Notes: generated by a model not told the origin, from the letters alone. Numbered from the stretch's first letter, positions 1-10,152 are shown. The stretch is DNA of 64,000 nucleotides from Cellulomonas gelida (GCF_006538725.1 NZ_BJLQ01000002.1:124001-188000); one strand, 5' to 3'. Numbers and translations are program-made.

Positions 1-1173
1 CGATGTCGCCTCGAACACCTCGAGGTCCGTGGTCAGCCGCTCCACGAGGCCCTTGGCCGCGAGCAGGTTGTACAGGCCCTCGGTGCGCGAGATGTCGTGG
101 TACGCGAGGTCGAGCCGCTGCACGCGGACGTCCGACAGCGGCAGGTCGTGCTTGGCGCGGTACCGCTCGATCAGCCGGTACTTGATGACCCAGTCGAGCT
201 CGCGCTCCACGAGGGACAGGTCGCCCGTGCGCAGCGCGTGCAGGCCCCGCTCCCACAGCTCGAGCACCTGCTTGTCCTGCGGCGAGCCGCCGCCGCGCTG
301 GGCCACGAAGTCGCTGACCCGCGCCAGGTACTCCTCCTGCAGGTCGACGGCCGTGGCCGTGCGTCCGTTCGCGAGGGTGATGGGCGCCAGCCCGGTCATG
401 TCGTGGCTGATGTCCCGGATCGCGCGGATCGGGTTCTCGAGCGACAGGTCCCGCATCGGGATGCCGGCCTCGACCAGCCGCAGCAGCAGGTCGGTCGCGC
501 CGACCTTGAGCATGGTCGTGGACTCCGACATCGAGGAGTCGCCGACGATCACGTGCAGGCGACGGAAGTGCTCGGCGTCGGCGTGCGGCTCGTCGCGCGT
601 GTTGATGATCGGCCGCGACCTGGTCGTCGCGCTCGAGACCGCCTCCCAGATGTGGTCGGCGCGCTGCGACAGGCAGTAGACCGCGCCGCGCGGTGTCGAC
701 AGCACCTTTCCCGCGCCCGTGAGGACCTGCCGCGTGATGAGGAACGGCACGAGCACGTCCGACAGCCGTCCGAAGTCACCCTGCCGCCGCACGAGGTAGT
801 TCTCGTGGCAGCCGTAGGAGTTGCCGGCTGAGTCGGTGTTGTTCTTGAAGAGGTGGATGGTGCCGGGCAGGCCCTCGTGCTCGAGCCGCTGCTGCGCGTC
901 GGCGACGAGCCCTTCGAGGATCCGCTCCCCCGCGCGGTCGTGCGTGACGAGCTGCCGCACGTCGTCGCACTCGGCCGTCGCGTACTCGGGGTGCGAGCCG
1001 ACGTCGAGGTACAGCCGCGAGCCGTTGCGCAGGAAGACGTTCGACGAGCGCCCCCACGCGACGACCTTGCGGAACAGGTACCGCGCCACCTCGTCGGCCG
1101 ACAGACCGCGCCCGTCGGTGGCGGCGCACGTGACGCCGTACTCGGTCTCCAGACCGAAGATCCGCTTGTCCAT
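1..1173 (-). CDS. pafA: Pup--protein ligase PafA (3' part outside the window)
   Basis: PafA attaches the C-terminal glutamate of Pup to substrate lysines using ATP, marking proteins for the proteasome. The 391 visible codons begin [14 protein letters not shown], the glutamine-synthetase-like start shared by PafA and Dop, and include [19 protein letters not shown] and [20 protein letters not shown]. It lacks the long insertion after the first strand that Dop has, which makes it PafA. The ATG shares one base with the prcA stop (TGATG), so translation is coupled. Family length is about 450 residues, so roughly 60 C-terminal residues lie beyond base 1. It is the last visible gene of pup-prcB-prcA-pafA. 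Confidence 0.97.
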   Translation of the reverse strand, partial: MDKRIFGLETEYGVTCAATDGRGLSADEVARYLFRKVVAWGRSSNVFLRNGSRLYLDVGSHPEYATAECDDVRQLVTHDRAGERILEGLVADAQQRLEHEGLPGTIHLFKNNTDSAGNSYGCHENYLVRRQGDFGRLSDVLVPFLITRQVLTGAGKVLSTPRGAVYCLSQRADHIWEAVSSATTRSRPIINTRDEPHADAEHFRRLHVIVGDSSMSESTTMLKVGATDLLLRLVEAGIPMRDLSLENPIRAIRDISHDMTGLAPITLANGRTATAVDLQEEYLARVSDFVAQRGGGSPQDKQVLELWERGLHALRTGDLSLVERELDWVIKYRLIERYRAKHDLPLSDVRVQRLDLAYHDISRTEGLYNLLAAKGLVERLTTDLEVFEATS

Positions 1174-1871
1174 CAGCCCTCCAGCAGGTCCTCCAGCAGC
1201 GGCCCCGCCAGACGGCGGAACGCGCGGCGCGGACGGGTCCGGTCCAGCACGGCGACCTCGAGCTGCGCGGCCGGCAGCGTGCGCTGCTCACCACCCTCCT
1301 CGGGTGCCGAGCCCAGCGCGCGCACGGCGAGCTGGAGCACCTGCGGCAGGCTCAGACCCGGCTGCCACTCGCCCTCGACGAGGCCCGCGAGCCGCTCGGC
1401 CTGGCCGCCCATGACGACCCAGCCGTGCTCGTCGGCCACCGAGCCGTCGTACGTGAGGCGGTAGATCTGGTCGGTGTCCGCGGTGCGGCCCACCTCGGCG
1501 ACGACGAGCTCGACCTCGAGCGGCTTCGACTCGGTGGTGAACACCGTGCCCAGCGTCTGCGCGTAGGCGTTCGCCAGCGCACGCGCCGTGACGTCCTCAC
1601 GGTCGTAGGAGTAGCCACGCAGGTCGGCGTACCGCACCCCGGCCACGCGCAGGTTCTCGAACTCGTTGTACTTGCCGACGGCCGCGAACGCGATGCGGTC
1701 GTAGATCTCCGAGACCTTGTGCAGCGCGCGCGAGGCGTTCTCGGTCGCGAACGCGATCCCCTCGTCGTACTGCACGACGACCACGCTGCGGCCACGCGCG
1801 ATGCCCTTGCGCGCGTAGTCCGCGCGGTCCTTCATCAGCTGCTCGGGCGAGACGTAGAACGGCATGCTCAT
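1173..1871 (-). CDS. prcA: Proteasome alpha subunit PrcA
   Basis: Forms the outer seven-membered rings of the 20S proteasome and gates substrate entry. The 232-residue product starts [29 protein letters not shown], the usual actinobacterial alpha N-terminus. The proteasome fold follows ([41 protein letters not shown]), then a charged C-terminal tail that is variable in this family. There is no catalytic N-terminal threonine, as expected for an alpha subunit. The start overlaps the prcB stop by four bases (ATGA) and the stop overlaps the pafA start, so the genes are translated as a coupled set. Length is close to the mycobacterial protein (about 248). Confidence 0.97.
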   Translation of the reverse strand: MSMPFYVSPEQLMKDRADYARKGIARGRSVVVVQYDEGIAFATENASRALHKVSEIYDRIAFAAVGKYNEFENLRVAGVRYADLRGYSYDREDVTARALANAYAQTLGTVFTTESKPLEVELVVAEVGRTADTDQIYRLTYDGSVADEHGWVVMGGQAERLAGLVEGEWQPGLSLPQVLQLAVRALGSAPEEGGEQRTLPAAQLEVAVLDRTRPRRAFRRLAGPLLEDLLEG

Positions 1872-2716
1872 GCGCGCTCACCTCCACGGGCGTGACCGTG
1901 CTGCGCACGGCGGTCGGCGACGACGGTCTCGACGACGCCCTCGAGCGTCTCGTCCGGCACCCGCAGGTACCCGGACCGCGTGACGGTCGCGACGACGGGC
2001 CAGATGCGCCGGGTCGTGTCCGGGCCGCCGGTCGCCGAGTCGTCGTCCGCGGCGTCGACGAGGGCCTCGACCGCGACGCGTACCGCCTCGTCAGGTGAGA
2101 GCCCGCGCTTCCAGAGCTTCTTGAGCGAACCGCGCGCGAACACCGAGCCCGAGCCGACGGCGTGGTGCTCGTGCTCCTCGTACCGCCCGCCCGTCACGTC
2201 GTAGGAGAAGATGCGCCCGATGCCGCGGTCGAGGTCGAACCCGCCGAACAGCGGCACGACGGCCAGCCCTTGCAGCGCGAGCCCGAGGTTGCCGCGGATC
2301 ATGGTCGACAGCCGGTTCGCCTTGCCGTCGAGCGACAGCAGGCTGCCCTCGATCTTCTCGTAGTGCTCGAGCTCGAGCTGGAACAGCCGCACGAGCTCGA
2401 CGGCGAGCCCGGCGGTGCCGGCGATGCCCACGGCCGAGTACTCGTCGGCCGGGAAGACCTTCTCGATCTCCCGGCTCGCGATCATCGAGCCCATCGTGGC
2501 GCGCCGGTCCCCCGCCATGACGAGGCCGCCCGCGCACACGACGGCGACGATCGTCGTCCCGTGGGGCGCGACGGCCGAGTCCATGCCCGCCAGCGGGCGG
2601 TTGCCCGGCAGCAGGCCGGGCGCGTGCGAGGTGAGGAAGTCGACGAACGACGACGAGCCCGGGGTCAGGAAGGCGGCCGGCAGCCGGCCCGTGGCAAGCG
2701 GGTCAGGGTGCGACAT
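1868..2716 (-). CDS. prcB: Proteasome beta subunit PrcB (catalytic)
   Basis: Catalytic subunit of the inner rings of the 20S proteasome. The 282-residue precursor has a propeptide of about 53 residues that ends at HG, followed by [11 protein letters not shown]. Thr54 is therefore the predicted N-terminal nucleophile after self-cleavage. Further family features are [26 protein letters not shown] and [25 protein letters not shown]. It starts 6 nt after the pup stop and overlaps prcA by four bases. Length and propeptide size fit other actinobacterial PrcB proteins. Confidence 0.97.
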   Translation of the reverse strand: MSHPDPLATGRLPAAFLTPGSSSFVDFLTSHAPGLLPGNRPLAGMDSAVAPHGTTIVAVVCAGGLVMAGDRRATMGSMIASREIEKVFPADEYSAVGIAGTAGLAVELVRLFQLELEHYEKIEGSLLSLDGKANRLSTMIRGNLGLALQGLAVVPLFGGFDLDRGIGRIFSYDVTGGRYEEHEHHAVGSGSVFARGSLKKLWKRGLSPDEAVRVAVEALVDAADDDSATGGPDTTRRIWPVVATVTRSGYLRVPDETLEGVVETVVADRRAQHGHARGGERA

Positions 2717-2722
2717 GGGCGA

Positions 2723-2911
2723 TCACTGACCGCCCTTCTGCACGAAACCCCGGACGAACTGCTCGGCGTTCTGCTCGAGCACGTCGTCGATCTCGTCGAG
2801 CAGCGCGTCGACCTCGGCGTCACGGGACTGGACCGACGGCGCGACGGGCTCGGGGGCGTCGACGGGCTCCTCGTCGTCGCGGCGCGGGTTGACGCGTTCC
2901 TGACCTGCCAT
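2723..2911 (-). CDS. pup: Prokaryotic ubiquitin-like protein Pup
   Basis: A 62-residue tag protein, mostly disordered and acidic with a helical C-terminal half (DAEVDALLDEIDDVLEQNAEQFV) that binds the Mpa coiled coil. It ends in Gly-Gly-Gln, so Dop must deamidate the last residue to glutamate before PafA can use it. The ATG at 2911 follows a strong ribosome site AGGAGGT on the minus strand. It is the first gene of the pup-prcB-prcA-pafA operon, with a -10 box (TAGGGT) about 40 nt upstream. The frame stays open further upstream, but only this start gives the conserved MAGQERV-type N-terminus and a good ribosome site. Confidence 0.97.
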   Translation of the reverse strand: MAGQERVNPRRDDEEPVDAPEPVAPSVQSRDAEVDALLDEIDDVLEQNAEQFVRGFVQKGGQ

Positions 2912-2949
2912 GTGCGGACCTCCTGGCGTCGCTGGTGCACCTTCGCTCC

Positions 2950-2955
2950 ACCCTA
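2950..2955 (-). promoter_or_regulatory. -10 box of the pup operon
   Basis: TAGGGT on the minus strand, about 39 nt upstream of the pup start codon. A short leader with an AGGAGGT ribosome site follows. No convincing -35 element was found at 16-18 nt. The divergent membrane-protein gene starts at 3039, so this roughly 120-nt interval serves both directions. Confidence 0.55.
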
Positions 2956-3038
2956 GGCCCATCCGAGTGCCGGACGCGGAGGGTGACATACCCCGCGAGA
3001 CGCCGCGGGCACGCGTCCGGCCTGCCAGGATGCCCGCC

Positions 3039-6000
3039 ATGGTCCCGACGCCGCTCGAGCACGCACGCCAGCTCCTGCTCGACCCGCACCGCTGCCCCGC
3101 GTGCGGCACGCGCCTCGCGTCGCCGCGGTGCCCGGGCTGCGGGCTCGACCTCGCCGGGGATGCCGGGGCGCGCGTGTGGGAGGCGTCGCGTGCGGCCGCC
3201 GAGGCGCTCGCGCACCACGCCGAGGTGCTCACGAGCGTGCGGTCCGGCCAGCGGCCCGCGTTCGGCCCGCCGGCGTCGGCAGGCCCGCTGGCGCGTCCCG
3301 CGTCGTCGTCCGACGTCCTGTCCCGGCCCGCGCCCGCACTGCCGGGCGCGCCGGTGCCCCCGCCCCCGGCGTCCGGAGTGTCCGGTGCGCCCCACCCCGC
3401 CGGGCCTCAGGTGCCCGGGCCGTGGCGTCCTGTCGAGCCACGGCCGGTGCGCCCGCCGTGGCGCGTGCAGACGGTGCTCGTCACGCTCGGCGCCGCGCTG
3501 CTCGGCCTCGCCAGCCTGGTCTTCCTGGTCTTCACGTGGGAGCTGCTGACGCTGCCCGTGCGCGCCGGGCTCGTCGTCGTCGGCACCGCGGCGGTGCTCG
3601 CGCTGGCGGTCCTGCTGCGCCGACGAGGTCTCGTCCAGTCGGCCGAGGCGGTCGCTGCGCTCGGGTCCGCCCTGCTCACGCTCGACGTGTGGGCGCTCTG
3701 GGCGACCGGGGTGTTCGCGTCGGCACCCGGATGGCTCGTCGGTGGCATGGGGCTGCTGCTGTGCGGGGCGCTGCTCGCGCTCTACGGGCTGCGCACCGGG
3801 CTGCGTGCCGGCTCGACGGCCGCGGCCGTGCTCGTCCCGGCCGCACCGCTCCCGCTGGCCGCCGCGGCCGAGCACGCCTGGCTCACGGTCACCGCGCTGC
3901 TGCTGTCCCTCGGGCTGGCCACGCTGCGGCACCTGCCCGCGGTGCGCACCCGCGTGGCCGAGCGGCGCGTGCTCGCCGCGTTCGCCGGGGCCGCGGCCAC
4001 GGTGGCTGCCCTGGTCCTGGTGGTCGAGCTCACCCGGACCGCGCCGCGGCACACCGTCGCACTCGCGGTGCTCGGTGCCGTGCTCGTCGCCGCCCTCGCC
4101 GCGCAGTCACTGCTCGCGCGCGGGCCCGCTGCTCGCGTCTGGGCCGCCGCGTCGGGGCTGCTCGCCGCGCTCCTCACGGCGATCACCGTTCCGCCGCTCG
4201 CCGACTCGTTCGCGCCGTGGTCCGCCCCCGCGGCCGTCCTGCTCGCCACGGCGGTCGTCCTGGCCGCCAGCCCGGCCCGCCCCGTCACGGTTCCGCGCGA
4301 GCGCGGCGGCCGGGCGACGACCGCTGCGCTCGTCGCCGCGGGAACGGCAGCGTTCCTCGCGGTGCCGGAGGTCGCGGTCTTCACGGCCGAGGGCATCCTG
4401 GCGGTGCTCGTCCCGGACGGGACGCCCGGCGCCGCCGCCGGGCCCGCCGCGGTGACCACCGTCGCGAGCATCGTGCTGGCCACAGCGCTCGGCCTCCGGC
4501 TCGCGCCCTCCATGCGTCAGGTCGCGGTCGCGCTGACGTGCGCGAGCACGCTGGCGGGCGTCGCGATCCTCGCGCGCAGCGTGCCCAGCACGACCCTCGC
4601 GCTCACCGCCCTGGCGCTCGTCGCCGTCGGCGCGCCGCTGCGCGCCCCGTGGCGGACGCACACCCGGGCGCTCGCGGTCGCCGCTGCCGCGGCGGCGGTC
4701 GTCGCCGGGCTCGACGGCGGCGCGTCCGGTGCGCCGACCACCTGGGCCCTCGCGCTCGTGGCCGCTCTCGTGACCGCCACGCTCGTCACGCTCGTGGTGG
4801 CGCGTGGGGGCCGCTGGCGCGCGCCCGCGGCGGGCCTCGCCGTCGTGCCCCTGACCTTCGCCCTCGCGACGACGGCGCGGATCGTCGGCGCCTCACCGGC
4901 AGACGCTGCGTGCCTGGCAGCGGCGCTCGTCGGCACGGGCGTGGTCGTGCTCGTCCTGCTCCGGGCGGGCGAGCGTGCCGAGCGGTTCACGGCGCTCGCC
5001 GTCGCGGCGTGCGTGCAGGCCGTGACGTGGCTCGTGACGCTGGTCGAGGCAGGCGCCGAGCCCGGGACGCAGCCGGCGGTCGCGCTGCTCCCGCTCGCTG
5101 CTGCGGCGCAGGCGCTGGGCCTCGCCGCACTCGGCCGGCACCGGGTGGGCATGCGCGTGCGCCAGCCGGCCGCTGCCGTCGTCGCGCCGCTGCTGGCGCT
5201 CGCGCTCGCGACGAGCCGCGCGGTGACCGGGCAGCCGGCGCTGTCGGCGGTGCTCGTGGGTGCCGCGGTGCTGGGCTGCGCGACGGTGCTCGTCGCACGC
5301 GCGATGCCCGGGTTCCGGGAGCTTCTCGAGGTCAGCGGCGCGGGTGTCGCGGCTGTCGCGCTCGCGGCGGCGCTCGTCGATGCACCGTCGGGCGTCGTCA
5401 CGCTGCAGCTCGCCCTCGCCGCGGTGACCGCGGGCGTCGTCGGGCTCGCGCCGGACCGCCGGGCGGTGGGGTGGTGGGCTCTCGGGTTCGCCGTGCTCGC
5501 GTCGTGGAGCGGACTGGCCGTGCGGGACGTGGGCACGCCCGAGGCCTACACCGCGCCGCTCGGGCTCGTGCTCGGCGTGATCGGGGTGCGCCGCGTGCGA
5601 CGCGACGCCCGCACGACGAGCGAGGCCCCGGGCGGGGCCCCACCAGGACTGCAGTCGACAGGACTGCAGTCGACAGGGCTGCAGTCGACAGGGCTGCAGT
5701 CGACAGGACTGCCGCTGCTCGCCGCGGGAGTCCTGCTCGTCGGGCTGCCTCCCTCGCTGGTCGACGACCCGGCCGTGCTCGGGAGTGCCGGGTCCGCGCT
5801 CGTGCTCGACCGCACGGTCCTGCTCACGGTGGCCGTCGTCGGGCTCGCGCTCGGAGCGCTGCGCCTGGCCGGCTCGACCCGCCCGGCCACTGCCGGGGCG
5901 GGGCGCGTGCTCGCCGCGTGCGCGGCCGTGCTCGCCGTTGCCGGGCCGTTGCGGCGCGCGGTCGTCGCGCTGCTCGACGAGCCGCCCACGGCGGTCGAGG

Positions 6001-6749
6001 CGTGGTCGCTCCCGGCGGCGCTCGTCCTCGGGCTGGCCACGCTTGCGGCACGCCGCTCGGGCGGCCCACGCCCGGTCGTCCTGGTCGGCGCGTGGTGCAC
6101 GGTGCTCGCTGCCGCGGTGCCCACGGTCGCGACGGCGGCCGCCCAGCTCGGCGACGACACGGCCACCGGCGTGCTGCGACTCGTCGCGGTCGGGCTCGCC
6201 GGGACGGCGCTCGCGCTCGTCGGCGTGCGGCGCGGCGCTCTCGCCGTCACCGCGCCCGGTCTCACCGCGCTGGCGCTGGCCGGAGCCACCGGAGCGCTCG
6301 CGGGCGGTCCGCTGCCCCCGGACGCCGTGCTCGCCGTCACCGGGGCGGCGGCCGGGGTCGTCGGCACCGCGTGGCTCGTGCGGACTCCCACCGCGGGCTC
6401 GTGGCCGACGCTCGGCACGCCCGGCCTGCTGGTGCTCGCGCCCGCACTCGTCGGTCTGCAGGTCGACCCCGACCCCTGGCGCTGGGTCGTCGTGCTGATC
6501 GGCGGCACGGCCGCCGTGCTGCTCGGAGCCGTGCGCCGGTGGCAGTCACCGTTCGTCGTCGGTGCGGTCGTGCTCGCCGCCGAGGTGCTCCTGCAGCTCG
6601 GCGCAGCCGCCACGTCGGTCGTGGCGAACATCGGCTGGTGGCCGCTGCTCTTCGTCGGCGGCGCCGTGCTGACCGTCGTCGGCGTGACGTACGAGAAGCG
6701 GCTGCGGGACGCCCGCGAGGCCACGCGGTTCGTCTCGCGGATGCGCTGA
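3039..6749 (+). CDS. Large polytopic membrane protein with N-terminal zinc ribbon
   Basis: Function not known. The product (about 1236 residues) opens with a zinc ribbon: Cys19/Cys22 in CPACG and Cys31/Cys34 in CPGCG. A Pro/Ala-rich linker (roughly residues 85-140) follows, then a very long run of hydrophobic helices to the C-terminus, probably more than 30 membrane segments. The first membrane part (TLGAALLGLASLVFLVFTW) resembles the DUF2157 style of bacterial membrane proteins. A GLQST pentapeptide is repeated four times near residue 870. The start at 3039 has AGGA 8 nt upstream; an ATG at 3030 is the alternative. It lies between pup and dop on the opposite strand, so it is not co-transcribed with them. 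Confidence 0.8.
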   Translation: MVPTPLEHARQLLLDPHRCPACGTRLASPRCPGCGLDLAGDAGARVWEASRAAAEALAHHAEVLTSVRSGQRPAFGPPASAGPLARPASSSDVLSRPAPALPGAPVPPPPASGVSGAPHPAGPQVPGPWRPVEPRPVRPPWRVQTVLVTLGAALLGLASLVFLVFTWELLTLPVRAGLVVVGTAAVLALAVLLRRRGLVQSAEAVAALGSALLTLDVWALWATGVFASAPGWLVGGMGLLLCGALLALYGLRTGLRAGSTAAAVLVPAAPLPLAAAAEHAWLTVTALLLSLGLATLRHLPAVRTRVAERRVLAAFAGAAATVAALVLVVELTRTAPRHTVALAVLGAVLVAALAAQSLLARGPAARVWAAASGLLAALLTAITVPPLADSFAPWSAPAAVLLATAVVLAASPARPVTVPRERGGRATTAALVAAGTAAFLAVPEVAVFTAEGILAVLVPDGTPGAAAGPAAVTTVASIVLATALGLRLAPSMRQVAVALTCASTLAGVAILARSVPSTTLALTALALVAVGAPLRAPWRTHTRALAVAAAAAAVVAGLDGGASGAPTTWALALVAALVTATLVTLVVARGGRWRAPAAGLAVVPLTFALATTARIVGASPADAACLAAALVGTGVVVLVLLRAGERAERFTALAVAACVQAVTWLVTLVEAGAEPGTQPAVALLPLAAAAQALGLAALGRHRVGMRVRQPAAAVVAPLLALALATSRAVTGQPALSAVLVGAAVLGCATVLVARAMPGFRELLEVSGAGVAAVALAAALVDAPSGVVTLQLALAAVTAGVVGLAPDRRAVGWWALGFAVLASWSGLAVRDVGTPEAYTAPLGLVLGVIGVRRVRRDARTTSEAPGGAPPGLQSTGLQSTGLQSTGLQSTGLPLLAAGVLLVGLPPSLVDDPAVLGSAGSALVLDRTVLLTVAVVGLALGALRLAGSTRPATAGAGRVLAACAAVLAVAGPLRRAVVALLDEPPTAVEAWSLPAALVLGLATLAARRSGGPRPVVLVGAWCTVLAAAVPTVATAAAQLGDDTATGVLRLVAVGLAGTALALVGVRRGALAVTAPGLTALALAGATGALAGGPLPPDAVLAVTGAAAGVVGTAWLVRTPTAGSWPTLGTPGLLVLAPALVGLQVDPDPWRWVVVLIGGTAAVLLGAVRRWQSPFVVGAVVLAAEVLLQLGAAATSVVANIGWWPLLFVGGAVLTVVGVTYEKRLRDAREATRFVSRMR
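5646..5705 (+). repeat. Four 15-bp tandem repeats inside the membrane-protein gene
   Basis: Four near-identical units of GGRCTGCAGTCGACA (5646-5660, 5661-5675, 5676-5690, 5691-5705) differ only by A or G at the third base. They encode GLQST four times in a presumed loop between membrane helices. Loss or gain of a unit would keep the reading frame, so copy number may vary between strains. Confidence 0.9.
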
Positions 6750-6755
6750 GGACCG

Positions 6756-8363
6756 TCAGCCGCCCAGGGCCGCGAGCAGCGACGCGGCGTCGGGGCTCGC
6801 GTCCAGGAGCGCGCCCACGTGCGCCTGGGTGCCGCGCAGCGGGTCACGCATCGGCACCCGCTGCAGCGTCGAGGCCCCGGGCACGTCGAACACCACGGAG
6901 TCCCACGAGGCTGCCGAGACCTGGTCGCCGTACCGCGCGACGGCCTCGCCGCGGAAGTAGGCGCGCGTGTCGACCGGCGGGTGCGCGACCGCGCGCTCGA
7001 CCTCCTGCGGCGTCACGAGGAGCTCGACCGCGCCCGCCGCGGCGAGCCGGTGGTACAGGCCACGCTCGGGCCGGACGTCGGACCACTGCAGGTCCACCGC
7101 AGCCAGCCGGGGGTGGTCCCACGGCAGGTCCTCACGCCGGCGCATGCCGTCGAGCAGCCGCAGCTTGGCGAGCCACTCGACCTCGCGCGCGCAGTCGGCC
7201 GGGTCCGTCGCCAGCCGGTCGAGCAGCGACGCCCACCGGTCGAGCACGTCCTGCGTCGGGGCGTCCAGCGGGGCGCCGACGTGCGCGAGCGCCGTGCGCA
7301 CCGCCGTCAGGTACTCGCGCTGCACCTCGAGCGCCGTGAGCCGACGCCCGTCGACGAGCTCGACGGTCGCGGTGAGCGTCGTGTCGTGGCTGATGTGGTG
7401 CACGGCCGACACCGGGTCGCGCAGTGCGAGCCGGTCGACGATCGCGAGCGCGCCGCCGGACCCGCCCTCGGCCACCGCTCGCTCGATGAGCCACAGCACG
7501 AGCGAGGCGGTGCCCAGGCGCAGGTACGTCGCGACCTCGAGCATCGTCGCGTCCCCGACGATCACGTGCAGCCGCCGCCACCGCGTCGGGTCGGCGTGCG
7601 GCTCGTCGCGCGTGTTGACGATCGGGCGGCGCAGCGTCGTCTCCAGGCCGATCTCGGCCTCGACGTAGTCGGCGCGCTGCGAGAGCTGGAACCCGGCGCG
7701 CTCACCGCGCTGCCCCAGCCCGACGCGTCCGGCGCCGGTGAAGACCTGGCGCGTGACGAAGAACGGGATGAGCCGCGCGGCGAGGTCGGAGAACGGGACC
7801 GCCCGCTCGACGAGGTAGTTCTCATGGGTGCCGTACGTGGCGCCCTTGCCGTCGACGTTGTTCTTGTAGAGCGCGACGTCGGGGAGCGCCGGGACCGAGG
7901 CGAGCGCTCGCACGGACGCGAGCATGACCTGCTCCCCCGCGCGGTCCCACACCACGGCGTCGCGCGGGTTGGTGACCTCGGGCGACGAGTACTCGGGGTG
8001 CGCGTGGTCGACGTACAGCCGCGCGCCGTTGCTCAGGATGACGTTCGCCGCCCCCGGGTCCTCGTACTCCTCGACGTCGGGCCGCTCGAGCTCCTGCGGG
8101 CCGTCGCCGGACGGCGCGGGGCGTGTCGGGTCGTCGGTGAGCAGCGACGGGTGGGCTGACGCGCGCTGCAGGTGGAAGCCGCGCGCGTCCTGCAGCGGGT
8201 CCTCGTCGTCGTAGTCCCAGCGGGCCTTGGTGCGGCCGCCCTCGCGTGCGGCGGCGTGCACGGCCACCACGTGGCTCGACAGCAGCATGGGGTTGGCCAT
8301 GGGCCGTCCCGGCTGGAGCACGCCGTACTCGGTCTCGATCCCCATCACGCGGCGCACAGTCAC
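6756..8363 (-). CDS. dop: Deamidase of Pup, Dop
   Basis: Converts the C-terminal glutamine of Pup to glutamate and also removes Pup from substrates (depupylation). The 535-residue protein shares the PafA fold: MGIETEYGV near the start, YKNNVDGKGATYGTHENYLVE, and [20 protein letters not shown]. Unlike PafA it carries the long extra segment after the first strand (about residues 30-105), the Dop-specific loop. NGARLYVDHAHPEYSSPE holds the region of the catalytic aspartate. The GTG at 8363 is chosen because a -10 box TAGGGT ends 6 nt before it, fitting leaderless transcription; an ATG six codons further in is the alternative. It lies downstream of mpa but has its own promoter. Confidence 0.97.
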   Translation of the reverse strand: MTVRRVMGIETEYGVLQPGRPMANPMLLSSHVVAVHAAAREGGRTKARWDYDDEDPLQDARGFHLQRASAHPSLLTDDPTRPAPSGDGPQELERPDVEEYEDPGAANVILSNGARLYVDHAHPEYSSPEVTNPRDAVVWDRAGEQVMLASVRALASVPALPDVALYKNNVDGKGATYGTHENYLVERAVPFSDLAARLIPFFVTRQVFTGAGRVGLGQRGERAGFQLSQRADYVEAEIGLETTLRRPIVNTRDEPHADPTRWRRLHVIVGDATMLEVATYLRLGTASLVLWLIERAVAEGGSGGALAIVDRLALRDPVSAVHHISHDTTLTATVELVDGRRLTALEVQREYLTAVRTALAHVGAPLDAPTQDVLDRWASLLDRLATDPADCAREVEWLAKLRLLDGMRRREDLPWDHPRLAAVDLQWSDVRPERGLYHRLAAAGAVELLVTPQEVERAVAHPPVDTRAYFRGEAVARYGDQVSAASWDSVVFDVPGASTLQRVPMRDPLRGTQAHVGALLDASPDAASLLAALGG

Positions 8364-8369
8364 CCGGCC

Positions 8370-8375
8370 ACCCTA
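8370..8375 (-). promoter_or_regulatory. -10 box, leaderless dop promoter
   Basis: TAGGGT on the minus strand, separated from the dop GTG by 6 nt, so transcription would begin at or next to the start codon. Confidence 0.6.
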
Positions 8376-8391
8376 GTGACCGGGTGCGCGC

Positions 8392-8430
8392 GAGGGCGGG
8401 CGGGTCCGCTGTGCGGTCCCACCCGCCCTC
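8392..8430 (-). terminator. Probable terminator after mpa
   Basis: A GC-rich inverted repeat (GAGGGCGGG ... CCCGCCCTC, with further pairing inside) lies between the mpa stop and the dop promoter. There is no T-run, which is common for actinobacterial terminators. Confidence 0.5.
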
Positions 8431-8458
8431 GTCCGCGGATGCTGGGGTCCCCAGGGTG

Positions 8459-10093
8459 CTAGAGGTACTGACCCGTGCTCGTGACGGTCTCGATGGTGCG
8501 GGACCCGTCGGTGCCCTTCTTGCCCTGGACGATCGTGCGGATGAACACGATGCGCTCCCCCTTCTTGCCGGAGATGCGCGCCCAGTCGTCGGGGTTCGTC
8601 GTGTTGGGCAGGTCCTCGTTCTCCTTGAACTCGTCGACGCACGCCGTGAGGAGGTGCTCGACCCGGATCCCGCGCTGGCCCGTGGCCAGCAGGTCCTTGA
8701 TCGCCTGCTTCTTCGCGCGGTCCACGACGTTCTGGATCATCGCGCCGGAGTTGAAGTCCTTGAAGTACAGGACCTCCTTGTCGCCCGACGCGTAGGTCAC
8801 CTCGAGGAACCGGTTCTCGTCGGTCTCGTTGTACATCCGCTCGACGACGCGCGCGACCATCGCCTCGACCGCCGCGGACGTGGACCCGTCGTGCTCCTGC
8901 AGGTCGTCCGGGTGGATCGGCAGGTCCGCCGTGAGGTACTTCGAGAAGATCTCCCGCGCGCCCTCGGCGTCGGGCCGCTCGATCTTGATCTTCACGTCGA
9001 GCCGGCCGGGCCGCAGGATCGCGGGGTCGATCATGTCCTCACGGTTCGAGGCGCCGATCACGATGACGTTCTCGAGGCGCTCGACACCGTCGATCTCCGC
9101 GAGCAGCTGCGGCACGATCGTCGTCTCGACGTCCGACGACACGCCCGTGCCGCGCGTGCGGAACAGCGACTCCATCTCGTCGAAGAACACGACGACCGGG
9201 TGCCCCTGCGACGCCTTCTCCCGAGCCCGGGCGAAGATCAGCCGGATGTGCCGCTCGGTCTCGCCGACGTACTTGTTGAGGAGCTCGGGCCCCTTGACGT
9301 TGAGGAAGTAGCTCTTGGCCTCGGCCACCTCCTCGCCACGCGCCTGCGCCGCGGTCGCGGCAAGCGAGTGCGCGACGGCCTTGGCGATGAGCGTCTTGCC
9401 GCACCCGGGAGGCCCGTACAGGAGCACGCCCTTGGGCGGGCGCAGCCCGTGCTCACGGAACAGCTCGGGGTGCAGGAACGGCAGCTCGACCGCGTCCTTG
9501 ATGGCCTCGATCTGCGGACCCAGCCCGCCGATGTCCTCGTAGTCGATGTCCGGGACCTCTTCGAGCACGAGCTCCTCGACCTCGGCGCGCGGGATGACCT
9601 CGAACACGAAGCCGCTGCGCGAGTCGATCGTCAGCGCGTCGCCCACGCGGACGCCCGCGTCCGTCACCTGCCCCGCGAAGCGCACGACGCGCTCCTCGTC
9701 GCCGCGACCCACGACGAGCGCGCGCCCACGCCCGAGCAGCTCCTTGACGGTGACGATCTCGCCGACGTTCTCGTACCCGCCGGCCTCGACGACCGTGAGC
9801 GCCTCGTTGAGCATGACCTCCTGGCCGGGGCGCAGCCGCGTCAGGTCGACCGCCGGGCTCGCGCCCACGTGCATCTTGCGGCCCGCCGAGATGACGTCCA
9901 CCGAACCGTCGGAGCGCGCACCGAGGAACACCGCGTAGGTGCCCGGCGGCTTGGCGAGGTCGTCCACCTGGCGCTTGAGCTCGATGATCTGCTCGCGCGC
10001 CGCGAGCAGCGCGTCGGACAGTCGCTCGTTCTTCGCTGCGAGGAGCGCGAGCTCGCGCTGCAGGTCTCGTCCCGTCGGTGCCGGTTCGGTCAT
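8459..10093 (-). CDS. mpa: Proteasome-associated AAA ATPase Mpa (ARC)
   Basis: Hexameric unfoldase that binds pupylated proteins and threads them into the 20S proteasome. The 544-residue protein has an N-terminal coiled coil (about residues 10-48, the Pup-binding part), two OB-type domains (about 50-180), and one AAA module with Walker A GPPGCGKT (227-234), Walker B VVFFDE (ending about 306) and the SRH region [19 protein letters not shown]. It ends in Gly-Gln-Tyr-Leu. The penultimate tyrosine is the known docking residue for the proteasome alpha ring, so this copy should be functional. AAGGAGG precedes the ATG. Its promoter carries a small palindrome (see findings). Confidence 0.97.
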   Translation of the reverse strand: MTEPAPTGRDLQRELALLAAKNERLSDALLAAREQIIELKRQVDDLAKPPGTYAVFLGARSDGSVDVISAGRKMHVGASPAVDLTRLRPGQEVMLNEALTVVEAGGYENVGEIVTVKELLGRGRALVVGRGDEERVVRFAGQVTDAGVRVGDALTIDSRSGFVFEVIPRAEVEELVLEEVPDIDYEDIGGLGPQIEAIKDAVELPFLHPELFREHGLRPPKGVLLYGPPGCGKTLIAKAVAHSLAATAAQARGEEVAEAKSYFLNVKGPELLNKYVGETERHIRLIFARAREKASQGHPVVVFFDEMESLFRTRGTGVSSDVETTIVPQLLAEIDGVERLENVIVIGASNREDMIDPAILRPGRLDVKIKIERPDAEGAREIFSKYLTADLPIHPDDLQEHDGSTSAAVEAMVARVVERMYNETDENRFLEVTYASGDKEVLYFKDFNSGAMIQNVVDRAKKQAIKDLLATGQRGIRVEHLLTACVDEFKENEDLPNTTNPDDWARISGKKGERIVFIRTIVQGKKGTDGSRTIETVTSTGQYL

Positions 10094-10152
10094 CGCGTCG
10101 GCCTCCTTCGCGTCGGTCCTCGGCTCGCCAGGTGGGTCACCGTGGGGTCGCC

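Noticed and set aside
5646..5705. The 15-bp repeats as a CRISPR-like or recombination array
   Set aside because: Units are directly adjacent with no spacers and lie in frame within a coding region.
3101..7339. A 1412-codon open frame overlapping the membrane-protein gene and dop
   Set aside because: Arg/Ala/Gly-rich product with no domain character; a by-product of very high GC content in the alternative frame.
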